The notes under the pieces were generated by a model. It was not told where the DNA came from. It searched no databases and saw nothing but the letters and a program-made list of their open reading frames with translations. From Isotricha intestinalis (taxonomy: Eukaryota > Ciliophora > Litostomatea > Vestibuliferida > Isotrichidae), in assembly GCA_023807065.1 (NCBI GenBank), contig JAJJLU010003469.1, positions 1 through 64,000 of the forward strand: a stretch of 64,000 nt of DNA. The letters are read 5' to 3'. Below, piece by piece: positions 1-9,296 of this stretch (position 1 is the stretch's first letter; each line of letters starts with the position of its first letter). The position numbers were made by a program, and so were the translations under genes.

Positions 1-411
1 TTTATTTAATTCTTGAATTTCATTTTTATTTGATTCTACATCTTTTTTTAAATCTGTAACTGTGTCATTTAATTTTGTAAAATTACTTGTTTTTTTTTCA
101 AGATTTTTAATCCATTGTTCTAAAATATTCATATTTTTTAATTTTTTTTCAATGCTTTTTATTTTGTCTTTAAGTTCTTTTCCATAAGAATCAGGTAAAT
201 CAATTTCTGGTTCATAATCTCTTTCTATTAATGATTCATAATTAGTTTCTGTGTTATTATTAATATTATTTTGATTTATATTTGTTCCTCCATTTTTTAT
301 CATGAAATTTAATTCATTTTGTTTTTTTATCATTGATGTTAAAAGCTTACTTAGTAATTCCCATTGAATTAATGCACTTAAATTATATTCTACTCCATCA
401 TAGTTTAACAT
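1..411 (-). CDS. Coiled-coil protein, N-terminal part (runs off window)
   Basis: An uninterrupted reading frame runs from an ATG at 411 down to base 1, giving the first 137 residues of a protein whose remainder lies outside the window. The protein starts MLNYDGVEYNLSALIQWELL. After an Asn-rich linker it has a Glu/Lys/Asn-rich heptad-like stretch (about residues 85-137) typical of a coiled coil. No catalytic motif is visible and I do not recognise the family. A structural or centrosomal/ciliary role would be a guess. The frame has no stop, and its composition matches neighbouring genes, so it is very probably a real exon. Confidence 0.7.
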   Translation of the reverse strand, partial: MLNYDGVEYNLSALIQWELLSKLLTSMIKKQNELNFMIKNGGTNINQNNINNNTETNYESLIERDYEPEIDLPDSYGKELKDKIKSIEKKLKNMNILEQWIKNLEKKTSNFTKLNDTVTDLKKDVESNKNEIQELNK

Positions 412-729
412 TTTTTTAATTTTTTTTTCTTATATCTATCATATATTATGTTGAAAATCAATTTAAAATTTTTTTAAATGAAATTAATACATTATAATAT
501 ACGTATTAGGAATCAATTTTAAAGGAATAATTATTCATTTGATATAATTAGAAATAAGAAGAATAGAAATAATAAGAAATTGATTCAAAAGGTAAATTTT
601 AAATTAGTGTAAATTGTTTTAATTAATTTAAATTAATTTAATATATATTATAAAATTCAATTATTAAATTCTATTTTAAAAATATATAATTTAATTTTAA
701 AACAATATATATTATAATGATCATTTTTT
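412..729. other. Intergenic, AT-rich
   Basis: Between the start of the edge coiled-coil gene and the stop codon of the prominin-like gene. It is almost pure A/T with no open frame, RNA gene or repeat I can support. It must contain the promoter of the leftward gene and the 3' end of the next one. Confidence 0.5.
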
Positions 730-2610
730 TTAATTAAATTCTTGTAATTCTGATAATCTTGTTAATTGAGGATTTTTATTTTTTGATTTATCAGAATTTT
801 GATTATTTTTATAAATTGAAGATTCTTTTTTATTATCAATTTCATCATAATAATCTGAATTATCTGCTCCTTTAAATCTCATAGCTGCAATTTGAATAGA
901 AATTCCTGCAATTAGAGTAAAAAAAGCAATACAAAGTGTAAGAGCAGTTAAAACTTTTACTTTTTCTGATAAGTCAAAAAGTGCTTTATAAGTTACTTTA
1001 AGATCATTTTCAATAAAACTACAATTCATAAATGAAAATGGATTATCTGTTACTGATGTTGCTTTTGATCCTCCTAAAAAAGTTTTAAAAAATTTATTAA
1101 TCTTTTTGTGTAATATTTCAGTCTTATTTGTAATAGTTTGGATGTATGTTGAATATTCTTCTTGAATTGTATTAAATAATTCTGTTTTATTTTCACTTTC
1201 TTCTTCTTTTTCTTGATTTTTTTCTTCTTCTAAAAGATCCTTCACAGACTTTAATTCAGCTTGGCTTGAATCAAAAGTAATTTTTTCATATAAAGAATTT
1301 ATTTCTTTGTAAATTCCTCTGAAAGAGAAAGTATCAGTGGATTCTAATTTATAATATAAAGATAAATTTCCTCTATCATTTTTTTCAATAAGACAAATAT
1401 TAATGAAATCTTTATATTGACTTATAATAATTGGTGTTTCAAGCTCCATATTTTCTTTTCCAAAAACATACATTAAATATCCTATTCCATCTTTAATTCC
1501 AAAATTAATCATACCATAACATGCACCTATAAAAAAAGAAGTAACTGATAATAACATAATAAGATACCAAAATATAAAAGTAAGAAAATAAAATAAATCA
1601 TCTTTATCAAAGACAAGACCAAATAAAAATATAATTTCTAAAACCGCAAAAGTTAACATAAAACTATATAATGTTTGAAAACAAATATATATAAATTTTT
1701 TCATAAAAATTCTATAATCATTATATTTTTCAACGATTTTATCACCAAAATTTTCAAAACTTTCCTTTAACTTTTGTAATCTACTTGTTATATTTTCAAT
1801 TTTGCTTTCAGAATCAGATTCAGGATTTAATATTTTATAAATAATTGAAAGGAAATTGTTGTAAAATTGTTCATTTTCATTTACATTCTCATTTATTTCT
1901 TCTTTAATTGTTTTAATTTTTTCAGTATCAATTTTAGATTTTATTTTCTCAATTGATTGATCCATTTCAGTTCTATTCAAACTATAATTACCATCAACAA
2001 TAAAAATATCTCTTAAATAATTAAGTTGATAAATTTGTTGAATAATTTTAGAAAATCCAATCCAAATAGGATTAGTAGTATTAAGAATTTGTCCATCATA
2101 AATATTATAATATAATCGTTCAATAGCACAGGTACTACCAAATAAATTTTTTTTAAATCTTTCAGCATAAACATAGCCAGAAATACAACAAGCAATAATA
2201 CCAAATAAAAAAACAATAGCAATAATAAACATAATAACTTTTAAAGCAGGACCTCCTTCATCTGCTTTATAACAACATTTAGGTTTACACCAACAAATAG
2301 ATAAAAAAATCCAAGAAATAAAAGTAGCTCCTCCTACACCAACAAAAGTAAAATATGGTCCTAATCTATTTAAATATTGTCTATCATATTTTTTCCCTCC
2401 TCCTGCTTTTTCTTTTTCTATTAATGGATGTACTGAATCTCTATTTATAAAATGATCAAAATTTACATTCTCTCCATCTTTATAATATTTTAATAAATAT
2501 TTTGGACCTTTTTTACAAGTTGAAATTGATTCGTCATTTGTTTCAAATGATAATGTTATTGTTATTAATTGGATTGATATTAAAAATAATAATATACGTT
2601 TTTCTTTCAT
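730..2610 (-). CDS. Prominin-like five-pass membrane glycoprotein
   Basis: A 626-residue protein. It begins with a cleavable signal peptide (residues 1-22, ending in TLSFE). Next comes a short extracellular segment, TM1 (about 85-107) and a Cys-rich junction CWCKPKCC (107-113). TM2 (about 121-148) leads to a large loop of about 165 residues with NxS/T sites and coiled-coil character. TM3/TM4 (about 318-370) are followed by a second large loop, TM5 (about 560-585) and a hydrophilic tail. Signal peptide plus five TMs, two large glycosylatable loops and a Cys-rich motif after TM1 is the prominin arrangement. Prominins mark membrane protrusions and cilia in animals. Tweety-type anion channels have a similar five-pass layout and are the main alternative. 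The assignment rests on topology and the Cys cluster, not on a specific sequence signature. Confidence 0.6.
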   Translation of the reverse strand: MKEKRILLFLISIQLITITLSFETNDESISTCKKGPKYLLKYYKDGENVNFDHFINRDSVHPLIEKEKAGGGKKYDRQYLNRLGPYFTFVGVGGATFISWIFLSICWCKPKCCYKADEGGPALKVIMFIIAIVFLFGIIACCISGYVYAERFKKNLFGSTCAIERLYYNIYDGQILNTTNPIWIGFSKIIQQIYQLNYLRDIFIVDGNYSLNRTEMDQSIEKIKSKIDTEKIKTIKEEINENVNENEQFYNNFLSIIYKILNPESDSESKIENITSRLQKLKESFENFGDKIVEKYNDYRIFMKKFIYICFQTLYSFMLTFAVLEIIFLFGLVFDKDDLFYFLTFIFWYLIMLLSVTSFFIGACYGMINFGIKDGIGYLMYVFGKENMELETPIIISQYKDFINICLIEKNDRGNLSLYYKLESTDTFSFRGIYKEINSLYEKITFDSSQAELKSVKDLLEEEKNQEKEEESENKTELFNTIQEEYSTYIQTITNKTEILHKKINKFFKTFLGGSKATSVTDNPFSFMNCSFIENDLKVTYKALFDLSEKVKVLTALTLCIAFFTLIAGISIQIAAMRFKGADNSDYYDEIDNKKESSIYKNNQNSDKSKNKNPQLTRLSELQEFN

Positions 2611-2706
2611 TTTTGGGGTTTTATTTCTTTAGTTTGTAAAATTAAAAATATAGTATATTATTAAATTAAAAATAAATTTAAAATTATTTAATTAAATAAT
2701 CATTAT

Positions 2707-4840
2707 TTAAACTAAATTTTTTGTACTTTTTTTAATTATTTTATTATTATTTCCAACTACATTAAATCCAATATTATTAATTGTATTTTTTAAATTTAAA
2801 AACTTAAAATTATTTCCAGGAATATCATTAGAATTTTGATTTTGTTTACCGAACACTTGATTAACACTAATTTGTTTATTTGGAATTTCATAATTATGAA
2901 CATTTATATAATTAGAATGAATTTTATTTGTATTAATTGCACTTTGAGGATAATTAACTTTATTACTTAAAGGTATTATTTTTTTCCTTTGAGAGTCATT
3001 TAATAAACCTTTTGAATAATTTATATTTTTTCCTTTTGAATTAGATTTAGTTGTAGAAATAGGAATATAATTAGAATAAATGCCATTTGTAAATTTAGTT
3101 TTAATATTAGTATAATTTATTATTTCTTTTGTACTATATGGAATTTTCTTATTATTAACTTTTTTATCGATATCTACACTAGCAATATAATTATCTCTAT
3201 CACTATTAATATTTTTTCCTTTTGATTTAGATTTAGATTTACTATTAGAATTTTTTCGATTAAAACTAAGATTACCTCTTCTTTCACTATTAGAATAATT
3301 ATTAAAATTACCTTCAGTAACATTATATGAATTTCTAATATTATTAAAATTCATATTTTCTTTAATAGAATCAAAAACTTCAAGAGCACTTTTCATATTA
3401 TCTCTATAATTATCATTTTCTCTATTATAAGTAAAATCAACAAAACACATATCTTTCTTAACAGGATATTTTTCTTTATTAATAGGATAAAAAGGTTCAT
3501 TTTCTTCAAATTCATCAAAATATTTTGTATCATAATCACTATCTAATTTAGGAATAAAAGGTGGTTTAGTTTTTTTTAAATTATCCCAATCAATCCCTTT
3601 AAAAAAAGGATGATTTTTAACTTCATCAGCACCATTTCCACCTAATCTAAATTCAACATCATTAATTAATTTAATTAAAATATCATAAGCTTCTGCTGAA
3701 ATATCAGCTTCTTCAGGGATATAAAAATTATTTTTCCAATTTAAAATTTTTCTACAAGTTTCTGTTGAAGTTTTAGAAAAGAAAGGAGGGAAACCAATCA
3801 TCATTTCAAACATTATAACTCCTAAAGACCACCAATCAACTTCAGGACCATAACCTTTTTGTTTAAATACTTCAGGTGCTATATAATCTGGTGTTCCTAC
3901 TGTAGAAAATGCATATGTTCTTCTTTTATTTTTTGTCATTAATTTAAATTGACTAAATTTTGAAGCGTATGAATTTTCTTTATTTGTATTATTAATATTT
4001 AAAGCATTGTTATTATTGTCAATGTTATTATCATAAAGAGGAAATTCCATTTTTTTTGATAAACCAAAATCACTTAATTTAATATGACCATCTTTTCCAA
4101 TTAAAACATTATCTGGTTTTAAATCTCTATGAATACAATTTAATTTATGAACACTTTCAATACATAATACTAATTCAGCAGCATAGAATTTAGCATCTAA
4201 TTCTGGTAAAATATCTCTATCCATTAATAAAGACATTAAATCTCCTCCTGGTAAATATTCCATTCCCAAATATAAATATCTATTATCTTGAAAAGAAAAT
4301 TTTAAATCTACTATCCATTCATTTTTTGCTTGTGATAAAACTTCTCTTTCTGCTCTTACATGTAATATTTGATTTTTTTTATGCATTTCATCTTTTTTCA
4401 TTTTTTTAATTGCAATTATATCATTTGTTGGTATATATTTACATACTCTTACTTCACCAAAAGCTCCTTGTCCTATTATTTTTATTGGCTCGAAATCAAA
4501 AATTGAAAGTTTTTGTCTTTTTTTTCTTAAATTTTCTCCTTCTTTATGTAATATTTCATCTTTTATTTTTGAAACTTCTTCATCGGGTAAATTTAATTCT
4601 TTCATTTTTGACATTATTTCTTCCCAATCTATTATTTTAATTTAAATTTAAATTTTACCTTTTTTTTTCATTGTTTCTTCTTCTTTTTTTAATCGGTATT
4701 TTTTCTCTATATATTCTTTAGCGACTTTCACTCTGTTATATGTTAAGTTTGATATCTTTTTTTCCCTATAAAAATTTATATTATTGATATAATTACTTTA
4801 AAGCTTCTTCCAGAGATGCAAATGGTACTATTTCTATCAT
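2707..4840 (-). CDS. NDR/LATS-family AGC protein kinase (three exons)
   Basis: The main exon is 4628-2707. Two small upstream exons (4840-4797 and 4765-4659) are joined in frame by GT-AG introns of 31 nt (4796-4766) and 30 nt (4658-4629), giving 690 residues. The added residues ([19 protein letters not shown] and following) form the basic N-terminal region that binds MOB co-activators in NDR kinases, which strongly supports the exon model. The kinase domain has the Gly loop GQGAFGEV (103-110), Lys125, HRD (217-219) and DFG (237-239). A long Asn-rich basic insert lies before the activation-loop motif [15 protein letters not shown]. This insert is the NDR hallmark. The hydrophobic motif FVDFTYNR follows the domain, and then a 200-residue Asn/Ser/Lys-rich tail. 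It should be activated by Ste20/Hippo-type phosphorylation of the hydrophobic-motif Thr and by MOB. NDR kinases govern morphogenesis, cytokinesis and polarity. Confidence 0.93.
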
Positions 4841-5064
4841 TTTTTTAATTTAATTTTTAATTTAATATATTACAATGCAAATTAAATATTAATTAATTAT
4901 TATTTTTTAATTTAAAATATAAATTTAAATTTTTATTTTTTATTTATTGTTTATGAATAATAACTTTGTAATTTAATTGGAAAAAAAATAAAAAAAAAAC
5001 AAATCTTGATTTAAAATAAAAAATAGGAATTAATTAATAAGCAAAAATAATATTTTGAAATAAT

Positions 5065-6324
5065 ATGGTAGATATCCCGTCACTTAGAAACGAAGTTAAA
5101 ATTTTAGCAGAGAAAGCTGTAAACGCAGATAAATGCGAAGATTATGAAAATGCATTTCAATATTATTCAAAAGCAGCAGAGAAATTAAATTATATAAGAA
5201 AATATGATGAGAATCAATATAACAAAGATGTATATACAAAGAAAGCAATAGAATATATAAACAGAGCAAAAGACATAAAGAAAGCAATGGAAAAGGGGAA
5301 AGGAAAAGATAAAAAAGGTGGTAATGGTGAAGGAGATGAAGATGAAGAAGCTAAAAAATTAGAAGAACAACTTTCAGGATGTTTAGTAAGTGAAAAACCA
5401 AATGTAAAATGGAGTGATGTTGCTGGATTAGATAAAGCAAAAGAAGCTTTAAAAGAAGCTGTTGTATTACCTATTAGATTTCCTCAATTATTTCAAGGAA
5501 AGAGAAAACCATGGAAAGGTATTTTATTATATGGTCCTCCAGGAACAGGAAAATCATTTTTAGCTAAAGCTGCAGCTACTGAAACAGGAGGAAAATTCTT
5601 CAGTGTTTCTGCAGCTAATATAGTAAGTAAATGGATGGGAGAGAGTGAGAAATTAATAAAAGGTTTATTTGATTTAGCAAGAAAAAATCGTCCAGCCGTT
5701 ATTTTCCTTGATGAAATAGATTCTGTATTAAGTGCTAGAAGTGATAGTGAGAATGATGCAACTCGTAGATTAAAAACAGAATTTTTAATCCAAATGCAAG
5801 GAGTAGGAAATGATGATGAAGGAATTCTTGTATTAGGAGCTACTAATATTCCATGGGGATTAGATCCTGCTGTTAGAAGAAGATTCCAAAAGAAAATATA
5901 TATTGGTTTACCTGAAGTAGATGCAAGGAGAGTTATGTTTCAATTAAATTTAGGTAAAACTGCAAATACTTTAACAGAAGAACAATTTGATGATCTTGCA
6001 GAAAGAACAGAAGGTTATTCTGGAAGTGATATTGCTACTTTAACACAAGATGCTATTTATGAACCTATTAGAAAATGTGAAAGTGCGAGTCATTTTGTTA
6101 GAATACAAAGAAATGGAAAAGATTATTATATGCCTTGTGCTCCTTCTCATCCTGGAGCTATAGCTATGAAAATGCATGATATGCCTAATCCAGAAATGCT
6201 TCTTCCTCCTGATGTTTGTTATGATGATTATATTTTGGCTTTGAAAAAAATAAAAGCTACTGTTAATCAGAAAGATTTAGAAAAACAAGAAGAGTTTACT
6301 AGGGAATTTGGACAAGAAGGTTAA
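5065..6324 (+). CDS. VPS4: VPS4-type AAA ATPase (ESCRT-III disassembly)
   Basis: A 419-residue AAA ATPase. Residues 1-78 form a MIT three-helix domain that binds ESCRT-III tails, followed by an acidic Gly/Lys linker. The AAA core has Walker A GPPGTGKS (157-164), the pore-loop KWMGESE (189-195), Walker B VIFLDEID (212-219) and the arginine-finger region DPAVRRRF. Near the C-terminus there is a beta-domain/Vps4_C region ending in EEFTREFGQEG, which matches the family's final helix. Length is close to yeast and human VPS4 (about 435 residues). It extracts ESCRT-III subunits from endosomal, cytokinetic and nuclear membranes using ATP. The start codon is fixed by the complete MIT domain. The conserved C-terminus ending directly at TAA is good evidence that UAA is a true stop in this organism. 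Confidence 0.97.
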   Translation: MVDIPSLRNEVKILAEKAVNADKCEDYENAFQYYSKAAEKLNYIRKYDENQYNKDVYTKKAIEYINRAKDIKKAMEKGKGKDKKGGNGEGDEDEEAKKLEEQLSGCLVSEKPNVKWSDVAGLDKAKEALKEAVVLPIRFPQLFQGKRKPWKGILLYGPPGTGKSFLAKAAATETGGKFFSVSAANIVSKWMGESEKLIKGLFDLARKNRPAVIFLDEIDSVLSARSDSENDATRRLKTEFLIQMQGVGNDDEGILVLGATNIPWGLDPAVRRRFQKKIYIGLPEVDARRVMFQLNLGKTANTLTEEQFDDLAERTEGYSGSDIATLTQDAIYEPIRKCESASHFVRIQRNGKDYYMPCAPSHPGAIAMKMHDMPNPEMLLPPDVCYDDYILALKKIKATVNQKDLEKQEEFTREFGQEG

Positions 6325-6491
6325 GGAAAGTAACAAATATTTTTATATATAAATTAAAAAAATAAAAATTTAATTTAATGATTTTTTATTTTTAGTTTTA
6401 TAATTAAAAAAAGATATCATATAATTATATATTCTATTATAGTAATAAATAATCTATTTTAATTTTAATTTCTTAATTTATTATTTTTTTC

Positions 6492-7373
6492 ATGAAATCA
6501 AATTCTTTTCCTAAAAAATATGAAGCTTCGTATGTATTTATTTCTGATGATATAAATAGAATATATTCTTTATTGATAATGACAGAAAATATAGAAAAAT
6601 TAAATAAAAAAACTCAATTACCTTATTTATTCACAGATAAACCCTATCCTTTAAAATTTGATTATTCAATTGGGGAAATAACAACAGGAAAATATTCAAT
6701 ATCTTTTTCATGGAATTTAAACTCTCATGAAGTTCCAACTCCTTTTATTTATTTTTTTAAATTAACTTCAAATACTCTTGACAATTCTATTCTTTTAAAT
6801 TTTGAAGTTATAATAGTTAATCCAGAAAAAATACCTCAAGAAAAATTTAAAAAAGTAATTAATGGATGTAAAAAAATTTGTGTTGAAATGATAAATAATA
6901 TTGAAGTGTTTTTACAAGAAAATAATGAAAATATTTTTATTTTTGAATCAGATATTGTGAAAGCTCCAAGAGAAAAAGTATGGGATTGTTTAATTAATTT
7001 AGGGGAAATACTTAAAAAATATAATATTGCAAAAGAATATTATTATGAAAATGAAAAAGAAAAAGTTGGAAGTGTTGTTCATTTTACAATTGAGAATAAA
7101 GAAAAAAGTGAAGAAGGTTCTTTTAAAATAGTTAAAATTGAAAAAAATATAAATAAAGAAAAATGGATTTTAGTTTTTTGTCCTTTAGAATTAAAATATT
7201 ATGTTCAGGAAATGGAATTTGTATTATATAAATTAGAAGATAATAATACTTTTATATATATTAATCATAAATTTAAAGAATTATTACCTCATGAAACTAT
7301 GAAAGAACTTCAGTTTAAAAAAAGATTCTTATTTGATATGATTAAAAAAGAATTAGAAGGAAAAGAATTTTAA
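6492..7373 (+). CDS. START/SRPBCC-like domain protein
   Basis: A 293-residue soluble protein that appears to contain two helix-grip (START/Bet v1/SRPBCC) modules. The second is clearer. It has FESDIVKAPREKVWDCLIN (beta-strand then the helix of the 'PREKVWD' type, about residue 153 onward), a run of strands with alternating hydrophobic residues, and a long C-terminal helix (LQFKKRFLFDMIKKEL). SRPBCC folds bind hydrophobic ligands or lipids, or act as Hsp90-related cofactors. No ligand can be deduced here. No signal peptide or TM segment is visible. Family assignment is by pattern recognition only. Confidence 0.6.
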   Translation: MKSNSFPKKYEASYVFISDDINRIYSLLIMTENIEKLNKKTQLPYLFTDKPYPLKFDYSIGEITTGKYSISFSWNLNSHEVPTPFIYFFKLTSNTLDNSILLNFEVIIVNPEKIPQEKFKKVINGCKKICVEMINNIEVFLQENNENIFIFESDIVKAPREKVWDCLINLGEILKKYNIAKEYYYENEKEKVGSVVHFTIENKEKSEEGSFKIVKIEKNINKEKWILVFCPLELKYYVQEMEFVLYKLEDNNTFIYINHKFKELLPHETMKELQFKKRFLFDMIKKELEGKEF

Positions 7374-7833
7374 AAGATTCATTCATATAATTAATTAAAA
7401 TATTTGATAAATTGTAAATATATGAAAAGTAATTCTTAATGAAATATTAACACTCTTAAATTTCTCTTTTTTTAATTGATTTTAGTTAAAAAAATAAAAA
7501 ATAAAAAAAAATGTTTAAGGGTATATTAAATAATTTAAAAGACAAAAGAAATAATAAATTTGACTATAATTTTGATGTAAATCTTATAAATTTGAATTTA
7601 ATTCATTAATCCAGGAATTGATACTCCTATTTTTCTCTTTAATATGGAATGGTGAAATTCAGATTAAAATTAAAAATTATTTTAATATTAATAAATATTA
7701 TAATATATTAGTTTCTGATTTATAATATATTGACAGAAACAAATAAAAAAACAAAATAAAAAAAAAAAAATTTAATAAAAATCTAATATACCCAAATTCT
7801 TTTAAATATTAAAAATTATAAACTAAATTTTTT
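7374..7833. other. Convergent intergenic region with a doubtful small ORF
   Basis: Lies between the 3' ends of the SRPBCC-like gene and the glutathione peroxidase gene. An ATG at 7511 opens a 32-codon frame (MFKGILNNLKDKRNNKFDYN...). A possible 38-nt intron from GTAAAT to CCAG at about 7577-7614 would extend it by about 40 residues. The product resembles nothing I know, so I do not call it a gene. The rest is AT-rich. Confidence 0.3.
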
Positions 7834-8379
7834 TTAAGCAAGTAATTTTTCAACGCATTCTTCAAGTTTTTTCATATCTTCAGTAGGTTCAAATCTAGCA
7901 ACAACTTTTCCAGTTTTATCAACAACAAATTTAGTAAAATTCCATTTAACATCATTATTTTTAGCATAATCAGGATTCTCTTTTTTAAGAAACTCATCCA
8001 TAAATTGAGCTTTTTCTCCAGTGAAACCTTTAAAAGGTTGTTGTTCCTTTAAATATTTAAATAAAGGAAGTTCATTAGGTCCATTGACGTCACTTTTTTT
8101 AAATTGCTCAAAAGAGGTTTTATATTTAGAAACACAAAAATCATGAATTTCATCATCACTTCCAGGAGCTTGATTTCCAAATTGATTACATGGAACATCA
8201 ATGATTTCTAATCCTTTATCATGGAGTTTTTTATACATATTTTCCAAAGGTTCATAATGAGGAGTAAATCCACATCCTGTTGCAGTGTTTACTATTATCA
8301 TTACTTTCCCTTTATAATCACTTAATTTTACTTTTCCCTTCTTTCTTGTTTCTAACTCAAAACTATATATATCTGTCAT
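7834..8379 (-). CDS. Glutathione peroxidase-family (thioredoxin-type) peroxidase
   Basis: A 181-residue single-domain protein with a thioredoxin fold. It carries the GPx signature around the peroxidatic Cys36 (NTATGCGFTP) and the second motif PCNQFGNQ (Cys64, Gln66). The Trp/Asn pair is in VKWNFTKFVVD, completing the Cys-Gln-Trp-Asn tetrad. The catalytic residue is Cys, not selenocysteine. Cys82 (DFCVSKY) lies where thioredoxin-dependent GPx enzymes carry their resolving Cys. Thioredoxin is therefore the likelier reductant, by family knowledge. It reduces hydrogen peroxide and lipid hydroperoxides in the cytosol; no targeting signal is evident. Length is normal for the small non-animal type. 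Confidence 0.93.
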   Translation of the reverse strand: MTDIYSFELETRKKGKVKLSDYKGKVMIIVNTATGCGFTPHYEPLENMYKKLHDKGLEIIDVPCNQFGNQAPGSDDEIHDFCVSKYKTSFEQFKKSDVNGPNELPLFKYLKEQQPFKGFTGEKAQFMDEFLKKENPDYAKNNDVKWNFTKFVVDKTGKVVARFEPTEDMKKLEECVEKLLA

Positions 8380-8613
8380 TTATATTATAATTTTATTGAA
8401 CATTTTTTCCTATTTATATTATTTCTTTTTCAAATGAAGTAATTTCTTATTTTTTTTATTTCTTATTGTTTTATTTTTTTTTTTTTATTTTTTTATTATT
8501 GATTATTCACATGTTTAATAATTATTCTTTAATTTGAAATTTTTTTTTTAACTGTAATTACTAATATATTAATTATTAAATATTAAATTTACATTTTCTA
8601 ATATAAATTATTT

Positions 8614-9222
8614 TTAACTTTTTTTATCCAAACAACAATTGTTTTTTTTTTTATTACCATTTTTTAAATGATTTCCTTGTTCCTTTTTTTTTCCCATTCC
8701 CAATTTAATCATTTGATTAATAATAGCAACAAAACTTTGATTAATATTAATATTATTTTTAACAGAAGTTTCAAAAAAAGGGAAACCTTTTTCTTGAGCT
8801 AAATTTTGTCCTTCTTCTAAAGAAACTTGTCTTAAATCATCACAATCACATTTATTACCAACTAAAACAATACAAGTTTTATTTATATCAATATTTTCAC
8901 TAATTCCTTTTAACCAAGTATTAATATTTTTAAAACTTTCCTTATTTGTTAAATCATATATTAATATTATTCCATCTGAACCTTTATAAGTATTTTTTGT
9001 TATGGATAAAAACCTTTCTTGACCTGCTGTATCCCAAATATCTAATTTTATTTTTTTATTATTATGATTTATTAATTTAGTTCTTGCATCTATTCCTATT
9101 GTTGATAAACTATCTTGTTCAAATGTTTCATCACAAAATCTTCTTAACATTGATGTCTTTCCTACTTCTGAATTTCCTAAAAGTAATACTTTAAATTTTA
9201 ACTCTTCATCATTTTTTTCCAT
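8614..9222 (-). CDS. Rab-family small GTPase
   Basis: A 202-residue Ras-superfamily GTPase. It has P-loop GNSEVGKT (16-23), the switch I Thr in STIGIDAR, switch II WDTAGQERF, NKCD for guanine specificity and ETSVK at G5. The switch sequences are Rab-like. The C-terminus is lysine-rich and carries a CC pair (NNCCLDKKS) expected to be geranylgeranylated, although five residues follow the cysteines. Rabs recruit tethers and motors to particular vesicle membranes. The subfamily (Rab1/8/18-like) cannot be fixed by eye. Confidence 0.9.
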   Translation of the reverse strand: MEKNDEELKFKVLLLGNSEVGKTSMLRRFCDETFEQDSLSTIGIDARTKLINHNNKKIKLDIWDTAGQERFLSITKNTYKGSDGIILIYDLTNKESFKNINTWLKGISENIDINKTCIVLVGNKCDCDDLRQVSLEEGQNLAQEKGFPFFETSVKNNININQSFVAIINQMIKLGMGKKKEQGNHLKNGNKKKNNCCLDKKS

Positions 9223-9296
9223 TATTTTTTTTCAATTATTAATTAAATTAAAATTTATATGTTTATTTAAATTTAAATAAATCTAAAAAAAAAAAA

